A stretch of 61,859 nucleotides of DNA, from NCBI GenBank assembly GCA_964632795.1, contig CAZWEZ010000006.1:1-61859 (forward strand), written 5' to 3'. A program made the translations under genes and the position numbers. The stretch comes from CAZWEZ01 sp964632795. Lineage in GTDB: Bacteria > Pseudomonadota > Alphaproteobacteria > Rhodospirillales > 2-02-FULL-58-16. The notes beneath the pieces are model-generated. The model ran no database searches and was not told the origin of the DNA. It saw only the letters and a list, made by a program, of their open reading frames with translations. Shown piece after piece: positions 42,732 to 52,372 of this stretch (positions within the stretch are counted from its first letter, which is position 1; every line of letters begins with the position of its first letter).

Positions 42732-43877
42732 ATGATCAAGACACCTGAGAAATCAAAAATGTTTGGCAAGCAGACAAGACGCTCGTTTTTGAAACGCGGT
42801 GCCGCATTCGGCTCGGTCGTGCTGGCGGCGCCGATGATCATGCGCAAGGCCGCGGCGGACGAAAAAGTCCTGAACTGGCTGACGTATTCCGGCCACTCGG
42901 CCGATGAGGTGGTCGGGCCGTTCGTGGAAGCGACCGGCATAAAGATCAGGGCCAAGGAGTATGCCGACGGTGAGAAGATGTTGGCGCTTATCCATGGCTC
43001 GCCGCGCGGCACGTTCGACCTGGTGACGAGCGATGCACCTTATGTGGAACTGTTGGTCAAATCCGGCCTGCTCCAGGAGATGAAACCGGGCGATTACGCT
43101 TTGGACACGTTCTTTCCGGAGTTCCGGTCCTGGGAGCAGCACTGGTTCGACGGCAAGCTTTTTGCGCTCTTGACAAGCTGGGGATACAACGGCCTCGCCT
43201 ACAATACCGAGAAGCTTTCTGCTGACGACGTTTCATCCTACGACGTCATGTGGAGCGAGGCGGTCAAGGGCAAGCTCGGCATGCGCGACTGGTACCTTCC
43301 GGTCATGGGCTGCTTCAGTGCCTATATGGGCCACAAGGACCCGTACGATATCAGTGATAGCCAGTTCGAGGCGCTGAAGAAGCTCATGTTTTCGGTGAAG
43401 CCGAGCGTTGCCGGTTACTGGAACTTCTCCGGCGTGTTCGATTCTCTGGCGAATCGCGGCGCCTATGTCATCCCAGGGTGCGGCGACTGGATCACCGGCC
43501 TGCTGCAGCGGGCGAACCATCCGATCGAAAGCGCCGTTCCGAAGGAGGGTGCGATCATGTGGACGGAATCCGTGTCGGTCATCCGCGACACTCCGCGTCT
43601 TGAGCAGGCCAACAAACTCATCCGCTATCTCACCGGCGTCGAAGGACAGATACGGCTCATGACCAAGTCGTCCTACATGGCCAACGGACCGAGCGAGGAT
43701 GCATGGAAGCATCTCAACGAGACCAACCCGCGCGAAGCCAAAATGCTGCACATGACTTCGGAGAGCGACAACATAATGAATGTGTTGCGCGACGGTAGAA
43801 TCATTCCGCGCCGTCTGCCGTCGCAGCAATCGATGGAAACCTGGCAGGAAGCCTATACCCAGTTCCAAACCCTGTGA
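42732..43877 (+). CDS. Tat-exported ABC transporter substrate-binding protein (spermidine/putrescine-like)
   Basis: A 381-residue periplasmic protein. The N terminus has a twin-arginine signal, RRSFLKRG (16-23), followed by a hydrophobic stretch. The mature part belongs to the PotD/PotF-like fold (LNWLTYSGHSADEVVGPF, FDLVTSDAPYVELL, GYNGLAYNTEKL). Tat export suggests folding or a cofactor before transport. It heads an operon ending in creatininase, so the ligand may be creatinine or a related guanidino compound (inference). Confidence 0.88.
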   Translation: MIKTPEKSKMFGKQTRRSFLKRGAAFGSVVLAAPMIMRKAAADEKVLNWLTYSGHSADEVVGPFVEATGIKIRAKEYADGEKMLALIHGSPRGTFDLVTSDAPYVELLVKSGLLQEMKPGDYALDTFFPEFRSWEQHWFDGKLFALLTSWGYNGLAYNTEKLSADDVSSYDVMWSEAVKGKLGMRDWYLPVMGCFSAYMGHKDPYDISDSQFEALKKLMFSVKPSVAGYWNFSGVFDSLANRGAYVIPGCGDWITGLLQRANHPIESAVPKEGAIMWTESVSVIRDTPRLEQANKLIRYLTGVEGQIRLMTKSSYMANGPSEDAWKHLNETNPREAKMLHMTSESDNIMNVLRDGRIIPRRLPSQQSMETWQEAYTQFQTL

Positions 43878-43883
43878 TCGGCG

Positions 43884-44810
43884 GTGACTGAAACGGGGCA
43901 CGACCGCAAGACGAAGCACGGAAAGGCGCCTGATCTCAGGCGCCTTTCTACCTATGCATCACGCCAGGCTTTTATAGCAGTATTTGGTGGGCCGCTTGCT
44001 TTTTGGCAGGGGACCTTCTTCGTCGCGCCGGCCGTCTTCATGGTCGTCATGTCGTTCTGGTCCGTGCGCAACTACCAGCTGTCGCCGGACTTTACGTTCA
44101 AGAACTGGCAGGCGATTTTAGTCGCCGATTATGTGTGGGACGCGTTTATGAGGTCGCTCTTGGGCGCCGGTCTCGCCGCCGCCGCCGCGACGGTCGTGGC
44201 ATTTCCCTGCGCTTACTTTCTCGGCCTGAAAGTTTCGCCCAGGCTGCGTATCCTGGGTGCCTGCTTGATCATGGCTCCGTTCTTCACTAGTTTCCTTGTG
44301 CGCGCATATACCTGGCGGACGATGCTTGGTGATGAGGGTGTGGTCAACGCTTTTCTCGGCTGGTTCGGCCTGGGCCCGGCACAGATGATCAACAACCTGT
44401 TTGGATCTGTCATCGGGTATCTCACATTGGTGATGCCGCTTGTTCTGCTTCTGCAGTTGTTCAGTATCTCCGCCGTGGACCGGCAGTTGATCGAGGCCGG
44501 CCAGAATCTCGGCTGCAGTCCGGCGAAAACTATCTTCCGGGTGATCATTCCGGCGGCGAGGAACGGCATCGTCCTCGCTGCCGCCTTCGCATTCGTGCTG
44601 AGCTTTGGTGATCTGATCAGCCCGCAGGTATTGGGCGGCTCCAATCCTCCCACATTGAGCATCCTCATCGTTGACCAGGTGCGAGGCGGCCTGCAATGGC
44701 CGCGCGCCTCGGTCATCGCCTTGATGATGGTGTTCACTCTGGCGCTTGTCGTCTCGGCGGCTATGGCCTTCGCCTATGGCGGCGCCAAGAGGCGCAACGG
44801 CGGGGAGTGA
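43884..44810 (+). CDS. ABC transporter permease (PotB-like)
   Basis: A 308-residue inner-membrane protein with six predicted spans; EAGQNLGCSPAKTIFRVIIP is the coupling loop of the binding-protein-dependent permease family. GTG start 6 bp after the binding-protein gene. The N-terminal 25 residues are charged and cytoplasmic. It forms a heterodimer with the next permease. Confidence 0.9.
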   Translation: MTETGHDRKTKHGKAPDLRRLSTYASRQAFIAVFGGPLAFWQGTFFVAPAVFMVVMSFWSVRNYQLSPDFTFKNWQAILVADYVWDAFMRSLLGAGLAAAAATVVAFPCAYFLGLKVSPRLRILGACLIMAPFFTSFLVRAYTWRTMLGDEGVVNAFLGWFGLGPAQMINNLFGSVIGYLTLVMPLVLLLQLFSISAVDRQLIEAGQNLGCSPAKTIFRVIIPAARNGIVLAAAFAFVLSFGDLISPQVLGGSNPPTLSILIVDQVRGGLQWPRASVIALMMVFTLALVVSAAMAFAYGGAKRRNGGE

Positions 44811-44814
44811 GGCG

Positions 44815-45609
44815 ATGCGTCTGGTCCTCAAAGCCTATGTCGTTCTGGTCTTCGCGTTCATATTCGCGCCGATCATCGTGAGTTTCGTGTTCTCGTTCAG
44901 CGAGAACAGGTTTCCGACGCTGCCGCTCACAGAATTCAGCACGCGCTGGTACCAGAGGGTGCTGGAGGAGCCCGCATTCGCGCAGGCCTTCGGCCGCAGC
45001 TTGATCGTGGCGGGCCTCACCTCGACGATCTCCACGTTCATTGGATTCGGCGCCGCCTATGTTGATTATCGCTACCGGTTCTTCGGTCAAAAACTCTATG
45101 TCGCCATAGGCATAGTGTCTCCGATGGTCCCCGTGCTCATACTCGGCGTGGCCATGCTGATGTTTCTTTCCCAGATCGGACTTTCCGGCGCTCTGCACTC
45201 CGTCGTCATCTCCCATGTGGTCCTGTGTATCCCGTTTGCCATAGCGATCAACCGTCTGAAGCTGTCGCATATGGAACCAAACCTGGAGGCGGCGGCCTGG
45301 AATCTCGGCGCCAATGAATGGCGCACCATGCGGATGATCATACTGCCTTACTGCATGCCCGCCATTCTCGCCTCCGTGTTCATCACCGCAGCCATTTCAC
45401 TTGACGAGTTCGCCATCGCCTGGTTCGTCTCCGGTCTTGAAGAAACCTTGCCCGTCAGGGTCCTGAACCTGGTCGCGCGCCAGTCGAGCCCGAGCGTGAA
45501 CGCCATTGGCAGCTTCACCTTCACTCTGTCTCTGACGCTGGTGGTTCTCGCGCAAGTCGTCCTGATCGTCAGCCAGAGACGTTCAACGATCTCGGGAGGG
45601 GAGGAGTGA
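44815..45609 (+). CDS. ABC transporter permease (PotC-like)
   Basis: A 264-residue inner-membrane protein of the same permease family; EAAAWNLGANEWRTMRMIILP is its coupling loop. ATG 44815 lies 4 bp after the previous stop with a GGAG upstream. It is the second half of the permease dimer. It overlaps the ATPase gene by 4 bases. Confidence 0.9.
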   Translation: MRLVLKAYVVLVFAFIFAPIIVSFVFSFSENRFPTLPLTEFSTRWYQRVLEEPAFAQAFGRSLIVAGLTSTISTFIGFGAAYVDYRYRFFGQKLYVAIGIVSPMVPVLILGVAMLMFLSQIGLSGALHSVVISHVVLCIPFAIAINRLKLSHMEPNLEAAAWNLGANEWRTMRMIILPYCMPAILASVFITAAISLDEFAIAWFVSGLEETLPVRVLNLVARQSSPSVNAIGSFTFTLSLTLVVLAQVVLIVSQRRSTISGGEE

Positions 45610-46724
45610 GCGCGCCACGGAAACATAGCGCGGACGCCGGCAAACCGTTCCTGAAATTCGTCGACGTCGAGAAGCGCTTCGGCGGCACGCTAGCGGTCAA
45701 GAACTTCAATTTGGAAATCGAGCGCGGCAATTTCGTCGCGATCATGGGGCCGAGCGGTTGCGGCAAGACCACCACGCTGCGCATGCTGGCGGGTCTGGAG
45801 CGGCTGACCGCCGGATCCATCTTGCGAAACGGGGAAGTCATTGACGACGTTCCGCCCTGGCTGCGCCGAATGCCTCTTGTCTGGCAGAACTACGCCCTGT
45901 TCCCGTTCCTGACTGTGTTGGACAATGTCGCCTTCGGGCTTCGCAACGACGACGTCACGAAACGGGAGCGGCACCGCCGCTCGGTAGAGTGGCTTGAGCG
46001 GTTGGGCATCGCGAACCTGGCGCAGCGCAACCCGGCGACCCTCTCTGGCGGTCAAGCGCAACGGGTCGCGCTGGCCCGCGCCCTCGTGCTCGAGCCGGAT
46101 ATTTTGCTCCTCGACGAGCCCCTCTCGGCCCTTGATGCCCACATGGTGGTGAAGATGCAAGCGGAGCTTGCCGAGTTGCAGCGAGCCCTTGGAATCACTT
46201 TCTTATACGTCACCCACAATCAATCAGAAGCCTTCGCAATGGCGGACCGGGTGGTCATCATGAACAACAGCGAGATTCAGCAGGTCGGAAGCCCGGTCGA
46301 CGTCTACCGCGCACCCAAGACGCGGTTCGTCGCAGAGTTCGTCGGCACCAACAACATTATCGATGGTGTCATAAAATCGGTGGTCAAGGGCGAATGCTTG
46401 GTCGAGACCGCACTCGGCCGCTTCGCCTCGTCCAATCCTTCGAACGCGTCGGTCGCAACCGGCCACAATGTCCACCTTGTGGTGAGCGCGGACTTGGTGA
46501 CAGTAAACAAGGCGGCGGCGAAGACCGCTAACATCGTGACCGCCCGCCTGGTTGGCGAGAGCTTCGTCGGCAATGTCGTCACCCTTGTGCTGGAAGCGAA
46601 GGGCGGGCAGGACCTCAAAGTGCAGCTCCAGCAACGCGCCCTGCAGGACCTGAACATTCGCGCCAATGACGCGGTCACCCTGGCGTTCGAGCGCGGGGAC
46701 ACGCTGATCATACCTGAAAAATAG
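45606..46724 (+). CDS. ABC transporter ATP-binding protein (PotA-like)
   Basis: A 372-residue ATPase with Walker A GPSGCGKTT, signature LSGGQAQRVALARAL, Walker B ILLLDEPLSALDAH and the H-loop THNQ. The C-terminal part (about 285-370) is a TOBE-type regulatory barrel, as in PotA. GTG start overlaps the permease stop. It powers the four-part importer of this operon. Confidence 0.93.
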   Translation: MSAPRKHSADAGKPFLKFVDVEKRFGGTLAVKNFNLEIERGNFVAIMGPSGCGKTTTLRMLAGLERLTAGSILRNGEVIDDVPPWLRRMPLVWQNYALFPFLTVLDNVAFGLRNDDVTKRERHRRSVEWLERLGIANLAQRNPATLSGGQAQRVALARALVLEPDILLLDEPLSALDAHMVVKMQAELAELQRALGITFLYVTHNQSEAFAMADRVVIMNNSEIQQVGSPVDVYRAPKTRFVAEFVGTNNIIDGVIKSVVKGECLVETALGRFASSNPSNASVATGHNVHLVVSADLVTVNKAAAKTANIVTARLVGESFVGNVVTLVLEAKGGQDLKVQLQQRALQDLNIRANDAVTLAFERGDTLIIPEK

Positions 46725-46754
46725 GGCGGGCCCGACGACAGAGGAGGAAATGCG

Positions 46755-47552
46755 ATGAACTTCCAAGACACCGTCAAGATCGAACAGCTGAACTGGATGG
46801 AGTACGCGGCGCGCATTCGCGAACACCAGCCGGTCATTTTTCTGCCGGTCGGTGCGTTGGAGCAACACGGACCGCATCTTCCAATGAACTGCGACGAGGT
46901 GATCCCGCGCGAAATTTCCGAAGAAGTTGCGAGAAACGTTAACGGGCTGGTCGCGCCATCGCTGTTCTATGGCTACAAGTCCCAGCCGCGCACCGGTGGG
47001 GGCAACCACTTTCCGGGAACGACGAGCCTCAGCGCCGAAGCGATGATCGCGAGTGTCCGTGACGTCACTACCGAATTTGCTCGCCACGGCGCGAGGCGCA
47101 TCGTCCTCATGGACGGGCATTGCGAAAACACGATGTTCATCATCGAAGGCATAGATCTCGCGCTGCGGGAGCTGTTTCGCGAGGGCGTGACCGACATGAA
47201 GATCCTGCGGATCGGATATTACGAGTTCACAAGCGCGGAGACGGAGAAGATAGTATGGACGGACGGCTTTCCAAGCTGGCCGCTAGAGCATGCGGGCGTT
47301 ATGGAAACATCGGTGATGCTTTATCGCCACCCGGAACTCGTCGACATGTCGAAACTTGCGACCGACGGTCCGGCGCAATTTCCGCCCTACGACGTATACC
47401 CGGTGTCATTCGAGAATCTGCCCGGATTGCCGCGCTCGGGGGTGCTTTGTTTGGCGAAGATCGCCACGGCGGAAAAAGGCAAGCTGATGTTCGACGAATA
47501 TGTCGCGGGAATCACCGATGCGGTGACCGACGAATTCGGCCTCGGGCGATAG
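46755..47552 (+). CDS. Creatininase (creatinine amidohydrolase)
   Basis: A 265-residue enzyme that interconverts creatinine and creatine. Metal ligands are all visible: Glu36 and His38 in LEQHGPH, Asp47 in NCDEVI, and His122 and Glu124 in DGHCENTMFI. The following EGIDLALREL and the SWPLEHAGVMETS block are characteristic of true creatininases rather than the MftE or other amidohydrolase branches. No creatinase or urease gene lies here, so only the first step is encoded in the window. Confidence 0.9.
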   Translation: MNFQDTVKIEQLNWMEYAARIREHQPVIFLPVGALEQHGPHLPMNCDEVIPREISEEVARNVNGLVAPSLFYGYKSQPRTGGGNHFPGTTSLSAEAMIASVRDVTTEFARHGARRIVLMDGHCENTMFIIEGIDLALRELFREGVTDMKILRIGYYEFTSAETEKIVWTDGFPSWPLEHAGVMETSVMLYRHPELVDMSKLATDGPAQFPPYDVYPVSFENLPGLPRSGVLCLAKIATAEKGKLMFDEYVAGITDAVTDEFGLGR

Positions 47553-47774
47553 CCGGCTCCCGCCACCGGCATCGCGTACTTCCGGTGTTGGCTATCAGCA
47601 GCGGTTCCAGGCTACCACGGACCACGACCGCTTGGGAACGACAAGCCGACATTCCAAGTCCAAGAGCTTGTCCGCATTCCTTGTGACACGTCAAGTTTGG
47701 AGGCATGCGCCGTTCCTGGCCATGGGAAGGCCCTTCTTGTCTTGTCCGGGGAGATCGCGTAACCAGTTGCGGCC

Positions 47775-48695
47775 ATGATCCAAATCCTTTCGGCGCTGGC
47801 TCCGGTGTTCTTGTTGATCCTGATCGGCTTCGGGCTCAGGAAGACGGGGCTGATCGCGCTTGCCTACTGGACGCCGGCCGAGAAGCTGACCTATTATGTG
47901 TTCTTTCCCGCCCTGCTGATCGCCAACGGGGCGCGGGCCGATCTGGGCGGGATCGAAGTCGGGCCGATGGCGGCGGTGCTGATCGGCGGGGTGGGGCTGG
48001 TCGCCCTGGCGGCGGTGGCGCTCAAGGGGCCCCTGGGGCTCGCCGGGCCGACCTTCACCTCGCTCTTCCAGGGCAGCTTCCGGCCCAACGTCTACGTCGG
48101 GGTGGCCGCCGTCTCGGCCCTCTACGGTGAGGCGGGGCTGACCCTGATCTCGGTGGCCATCGTGATCCTGGTGCCGACCGTCAACTTGATCAGCGTCCTC
48201 GCCCTGGCCCGCCACGGCGCCGGCAACGCCGGCCGGCGGGGCTGGCGGCGGGCGGTGGTGCAGGTGATCAGCAACCCGCTGATCATCGCCTGCCTGGTGG
48301 GCGCCCTGCTCAACGCCGCCGGCCTCGGCCTGCCGCCGGTGGTCGCGCCGTTGCTCGACATCCTGGGCCGGGCCGCGCTGCCGGTCGGCCTGATGGCGGT
48401 CGGCGCCGGGCTGAGTTGGGCCGCGTTGCGCGCCGCCGGGCGGCTGGTCGCGCTGACCACCGTGCTCAAGCTCGGCGTCCTGCCGCTGGTGACCCTGGCG
48501 CTTGGCCGCCTGCTGGGCCTCGACGGGCTGACCGCCACCGTGTGCCTGATATACGCGGCGCTGCCCGGCTCGGCATCGTCCTACGTCCTGGCCCGCCAGA
48601 TGGGCGGCGACGAAAAACTGATCGCCGGCATCATCACCGCCACCACGGTGGCCGCCGCGGCGACCATGCCGCTGTGGGTGACCGTGGCCGGCTGA
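47775..48695 (+). CDS. AEC-family (auxin efflux carrier-like) transporter
   Basis: A 306-residue protein with about ten membrane segments in two five-span halves. NPLIIACLVGALLN and the late LPGSASSYVLARQMGGD are typical of bacterial AEC carriers, often dicarboxylate or malonate permeases. The start at 47775 has a modest ribosome site. Composition is more GC-rich than in the preceding operon, so it is probably a separate unit. Confidence 0.85.
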   Translation: MIQILSALAPVFLLILIGFGLRKTGLIALAYWTPAEKLTYYVFFPALLIANGARADLGGIEVGPMAAVLIGGVGLVALAAVALKGPLGLAGPTFTSLFQGSFRPNVYVGVAAVSALYGEAGLTLISVAIVILVPTVNLISVLALARHGAGNAGRRGWRRAVVQVISNPLIIACLVGALLNAAGLGLPPVVAPLLDILGRAALPVGLMAVGAGLSWAALRAAGRLVALTTVLKLGVLPLVTLALGRLLGLDGLTATVCLIYAALPGSASSYVLARQMGGDEKLIAGIITATTVAAAATMPLWVTVAG

Positions 48696-48737
48696 TATCA
48701 TACCGGCCGGCGCGAGCCCCTAAGTGTTTAAGGTTAG

Positions 48738-49073
48738 TTGCCCCTCAGTCGCCGGGCGGGCCGGTGGCCCTTGGCTACGGGCCTTCGGCCCGACGCGCTG
48801 GCGCGCTTTTCGACATGGCAAGGGCCATGTCGAATCTATAAAGCGATCAGCGCCGGGTTTGTATCCAGCGCCAGTTTTTGGATCGGTTTATCGAGGGGAC
48901 CAGCCCAGCCCTATCAAGCATGTCTCCAAACCGGCATGGCCCTTCGCCATGCCGGCAAGCGCGACCGCGCGTCGGCGCTTATGCGCCGTAGCCAAGGGCC
49001 GCAGGCCCGCCCGGCGATTGAGGGGCATTGAAAACTACAAGGGCCGCAGGCCCGCCCGGCGATTGAGGGGCAA
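48738..49073. repeat. Inverted-repeat element with a tandem third end
   Basis: GTTGCCCCTCAGTCGCCGGG (from 48738) recurs inverted at about 48987-49028 as CGCCCGGCGATTGAGGGGCA, and again directly at 49036-49073. The 200-bp interior has its own hairpins, such as CGACATGGC around 48810 and CATGGCCCTTCGCCATG around 48944. No gene is inside. It fits a MITE of about 290 bp with an extra end copy. Confidence 0.75.
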
Positions 49074-49108
49074 TAATAACGGCGAGTCGATTCATCGGCT
49101 CGCCGGTA

Positions 49109-50374
49109 TCAGGTGAAGATGCCCTTGAGGGTGAAGAAGAACAGGGCGGCCAGGACGCCGCCGATGGGCAGCGTCACCACCCATGAGATCGCGATGCCGC
49201 CGATCACCCGGAGATCGATGGCGCCGATGCCCCGCGCCAGGCCGACCCCCATCACCGCGCCGACCGCGATGTGGGTGGTCGATACCGGCATCCCGGTGCG
49301 CGAGGCGAGGACCACGGTGGCCGCCGCCGCCAGGGTCGCCGAGAAGCCCCGGGTCGGGGTCAGCTCGGTGATCTTGGTGCCGATGGTCCGCATCACCCGG
49401 TAGCCGTAGGTGGCCAGGCCGACGACGATGCCGAAACCGCCGAGCAGCAGGACCCAGATCGGCAACGCCGATTTCTGGGCCACCTCGCCGCCCGACTGGA
49501 CGATGCTGATCACCGCCGCCAGCGGTCCGATGCCGTTGGCGACGTCGTTGGAACCGTGGGCGAAGGCCATGGCGCTGGCGGTGAACAGCATCATCGGCGT
49601 GAACACCTTCTCGACGCTGGCGAAGTGGAACTCCTTGTCGGCCTTCTTGTCGACCGTGATCCGGTCGATCAGCTTCCAGCCGATGGCCGCCATGACCAGC
49701 CCGAACACCACCGCGGCGAGGAAGCTCATCGGCACGCTGAGGTCCAGATTGAGGTGCGTGAGCCCCTTGAACAGGGTGACCAGCGAGATGATGAAGCCGG
49801 CCATGAAGACGTAGACGGGACCCCACCTCTTGGCGCTCTCGAAGGGGTTCTCGGCATTGAGGATCAACTGGCGAATGCTGGTCATGATGAGGAAGGCGAC
49901 GGTCCCGCCGAGCAATGGGGAGACCACCCAGCTGACGACGATCTGGCCGATCTTGCCCCAGTTGACGGCGTCCATGCCGATGCCGGCGATGGCGAAGCCG
50001 ACCACGGCGCCGACGATTGCATGGGTGGTCGACACCGGCCACCCCCGCATCGAGGCGATCATCAGCCAGACCGCCGCCGCCAGTAGCGACGCCAGCATCC
50101 CGAAGACCAGGATCTCGGGGGTGTCGGCGATCGAGCTCGGGTCGATGATCCCCTTGCGGATGGTCCTGGTGACGTGGCCCCCGGCAAGCGCCGCGCCGCC
50201 GAACTCGAAGATGGCGGCGATAATGATCGCCGTGCGGACGGTGATCGCCCCGGAGCCCACCGAGGTGCCCATCACGTTGGCGACGTCGTTGGCGCCGATG
50301 CCCCAGGTCATGTAGAGACCGAACACCAACCCGATGATGATGAAGACGGTTCCAAACTCGGCGATGATTTCCAT
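49109..50374 (-). CDS. Inorganic phosphate transporter, PiT family
   Basis: A 421-residue inner-membrane protein with about ten spans. The two family signatures are present: GANDVANVMGTSVGSGAIT (about 28-46) and GSNDVANGIGPLAAV (about 275-290). It is a low-affinity phosphate or metal-phosphate symporter. It follows the DUF47 gene by 36 bp, a standard pairing. Confidence 0.94.
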   Translation of the reverse strand: MEIIAEFGTVFIIIGLVFGLYMTWGIGANDVANVMGTSVGSGAITVRTAIIIAAIFEFGGAALAGGHVTRTIRKGIIDPSSIADTPEILVFGMLASLLAAAVWLMIASMRGWPVSTTHAIVGAVVGFAIAGIGMDAVNWGKIGQIVVSWVVSPLLGGTVAFLIMTSIRQLILNAENPFESAKRWGPVYVFMAGFIISLVTLFKGLTHLNLDLSVPMSFLAAVVFGLVMAAIGWKLIDRITVDKKADKEFHFASVEKVFTPMMLFTASAMAFAHGSNDVANGIGPLAAVISIVQSGGEVAQKSALPIWVLLLGGFGIVVGLATYGYRVMRTIGTKITELTPTRGFSATLAAAATVVLASRTGMPVSTTHIAVGAVMGVGLARGIGAIDLRVIGGIAISWVVTLPIGGVLAALFFFTLKGIFT

Positions 50375-50410
50375 GGACGGTGTTCCGGGGCTGAGGGAAG
50401 GGGTTACCGG

Positions 50411-51091
50411 TCAGCGGGCGAGCAGCAGGCGCAGGCGGTTGCCGATCATTTCGGCGTAATCGGCGAGGTTGCCGATCTGCTTGATCAACTGGTACCAGAA
50501 GACCACCGATACCGGGTTCATCGTCTCCTCGTTGGCGAACAGTTCGCTGAGCAGGTCGAAGGCCATGCGGTCGGTGTCGGTCTCGATCTTGCTCAACTCG
50601 TCGACCATCTCGCCGACCAGTTCGGATTCGCGGCCCCTGAAGCCGGTCTCGACCAGCTCGTCGAGCTCGCCGATGATCCTGTCCGCCTGGGTGCAGGCGT
50701 CGACGCAGCGCCGGGTGAAGGCCATCAGCAGCTCGCACATGGTCTTCGGGACCTCCATCCGGCGGACCGCCAGCATCCCGGCCAGGTCCTGGGCGGTGTC
50801 GGCGATCTGGTCCTGGACCTCGAGGATGTTCAACAGGTCGGCCCGGTTGACCGGCATCATCAGGCTCTTGGGCAGGTGGGCGCGAAGCTCGTTCTTGATC
50901 GCGTCGGCCTCCGATTCCAGCTCGAAGATCCGTTCCGTGATGATCCCGACCTTGTCGTGGTCGCCGTCGCACAGGGCGTCGAACATGTCGGGCACCTCGC
51001 CGGCGCAGCGGGTGACGACCTTCATGTGTGCCTGCATGGGCTTGAACGGCGAGCGTCCGAACAGACGCGAGAAGGAGGATTTGGTTGTCAT
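50411..51091 (-). CDS. DUF47 phosphate-transport regulator (PhoU-like)
   Basis: A 226-residue all-helical protein of the TIGR00153/DUF47 family, related to PhoU. Acidic helices such as LDELVETGFRGRESEL and IETDTDRMAFDLLSEL could bind metal. The start at 51091 fits the family, with GGAAGG in front. It is 36 bp upstream of the PiT gene and probably controls its activity. Confidence 0.92.
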   Translation of the reverse strand: MTTKSSFSRLFGRSPFKPMQAHMKVVTRCAGEVPDMFDALCDGDHDKVGIITERIFELESEADAIKNELRAHLPKSLMMPVNRADLLNILEVQDQIADTAQDLAGMLAVRRMEVPKTMCELLMAFTRRCVDACTQADRIIGELDELVETGFRGRESELVGEMVDELSKIETDTDRMAFDLLSELFANEETMNPVSVVFWYQLIKQIGNLADYAEMIGNRLRLLLAR

Positions 51092-51169
51092 GGCTGAACC
51101 TTCCGGGTAGTCCACAACTTAGCCGACCGCTTGGAAGTGTTCAATGGCGCGAACTAAGGAACCAGGCCA

Positions 51170-52201
51170 CTACGGCGATGGGCGGCGGCGGCGGCGGGCG
51201 CGGCGGCGCGGCTGGGGGGCATCGCCGGCGGCGGCACCGGCCTTGTCGTGGCTCGGGGGGCCGAGGGTTTCGGCGATCCGCTCGATGTCCGGACGCCGCC
51301 GGGACGGGGTGCTCTCCAGGGCCCGGCGCATGGCGGCGATGTGCTCGGCCGTCGAGCCGCAACAGCCGCCGATGATCCGCGCCCCGATGTCGCGGGCGAT
51401 GCATGCATAGCGGCCCATGGACTCGGGCGTCCCCCGGTAGACCACCTCACCCTCGACGTACTCGGGGATTCCGTTGTTGCTCTTGGCGATGATCGCCGTG
51501 CCCGGCGGCGCGGCGGCGGCGATCTCCAGGATCGCCGCCGCGAGGTCGGGCGAGCCGGAGCCGCAATTGGCCCCCATGGCGATCAGCTCGTGAGGCAGCT
51601 CGGCGAGATGGGCCACGAACTCGGACGGCGACACCCCCATCATCGTCCGGCCGTTGGAATCGAAACTGAAGGTGGCGGTCATCGGCAGGCCGACGCTCGA
51701 GGCGCCGCCCACCGCGGCCCGCAGCTCGTCGAACGAGGACAGGGTCTCGATCCACAGCACGTCGACCCCGCCCTCGGCCAGGGCCTCGGCCTGCTCGGCG
51801 AAGGAGGCGGCGCCGTCCTCGACGGACAGCGGGCCGAGCGGCTGGTAGAGCTCGCCGGTCGGCCCCATCGAGCCGGCGATCGCCACGTCGCCGCGGCCGC
51901 TGTCCTCGACCGCCCGGCGGGCCAGCTCGACACCGTGGAGGTTGATCTCGCGACAGCGGTCCTGGCAACCGTGGAGTTCGAGCCGATTGCGGTTGCCGCC
52001 AAAGGTGTTGGTCAGGATGATGTTCGATCCGGCGGCGAGGAACTCGCGGTGCAGCTCGATCACCTTGTCGGGCTGCTCGAAGTTCCAGCGCTCCGGCGCC
52101 TCGCCGCTCGCCAGCCCCTTGGCGAAGAAGGCGGTCCCCGTCGCCCCGTCGGCCAGCAGCCAGGGGCGGGTGTCCAGCAGGTCGCGCAGCTTGTCCGACA
52201 T
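51170..52201 (-). CDS. Homocysteine S-methyltransferase, betaine-dependent type
   Basis: A 343-residue (beta/alpha)8 zinc enzyme that methylates homocysteine to methionine. Zinc cysteines lie in MGANCGSGS and in IIGGCCGS. Motifs LADGATGTAFFAKGLASGEAPE and LTNTFGGNRNRLELHG match the alphaproteobacterial betaine-homocysteine methyltransferase branch, whose by-product is dimethylglycine. This fits the dimethylglycine-dehydrogenase-like gene at 15653. The C-terminal tail is unusually Arg-rich (PRRRARRRRRP), possibly a composition artefact of high-GC DNA. Confidence 0.85.
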   Translation of the reverse strand: MSDKLRDLLDTRPWLLADGATGTAFFAKGLASGEAPERWNFEQPDKVIELHREFLAAGSNIILTNTFGGNRNRLELHGCQDRCREINLHGVELARRAVEDSGRGDVAIAGSMGPTGELYQPLGPLSVEDGAASFAEQAEALAEGGVDVLWIETLSSFDELRAAVGGASSVGLPMTATFSFDSNGRTMMGVSPSEFVAHLAELPHELIAMGANCGSGSPDLAAAILEIAAAAPPGTAIIAKSNNGIPEYVEGEVVYRGTPESMGRYACIARDIGARIIGGCCGSTAEHIAAMRRALESTPSRRRPDIERIAETLGPPSHDKAGAAAGDAPQPRRRARRRRRPSP

Positions 52202-52372
52202 CGGGCCTCCCGGTGCATGGGCTCGCCGATCTTAAGTCCATTCCCGATCGGCCGCCACAGCCTTCGCCAGCCATGATCCTTGCCGGCGGCGAAACGCCGC
52301 AGACCCCGTTTCCCATCCCGTCCATCCGTCCATATTGATGTCATGAAGACGGGGGTCTTCCTCGGTCTTTGG

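Noticed and set aside
51170..51230. Functional Arg-rich DNA-binding tail of the methyltransferase
   Set aside because: The CGG/CGC run at the gene's 3' end can be explained by GC-driven drift; there is no evidence of function.
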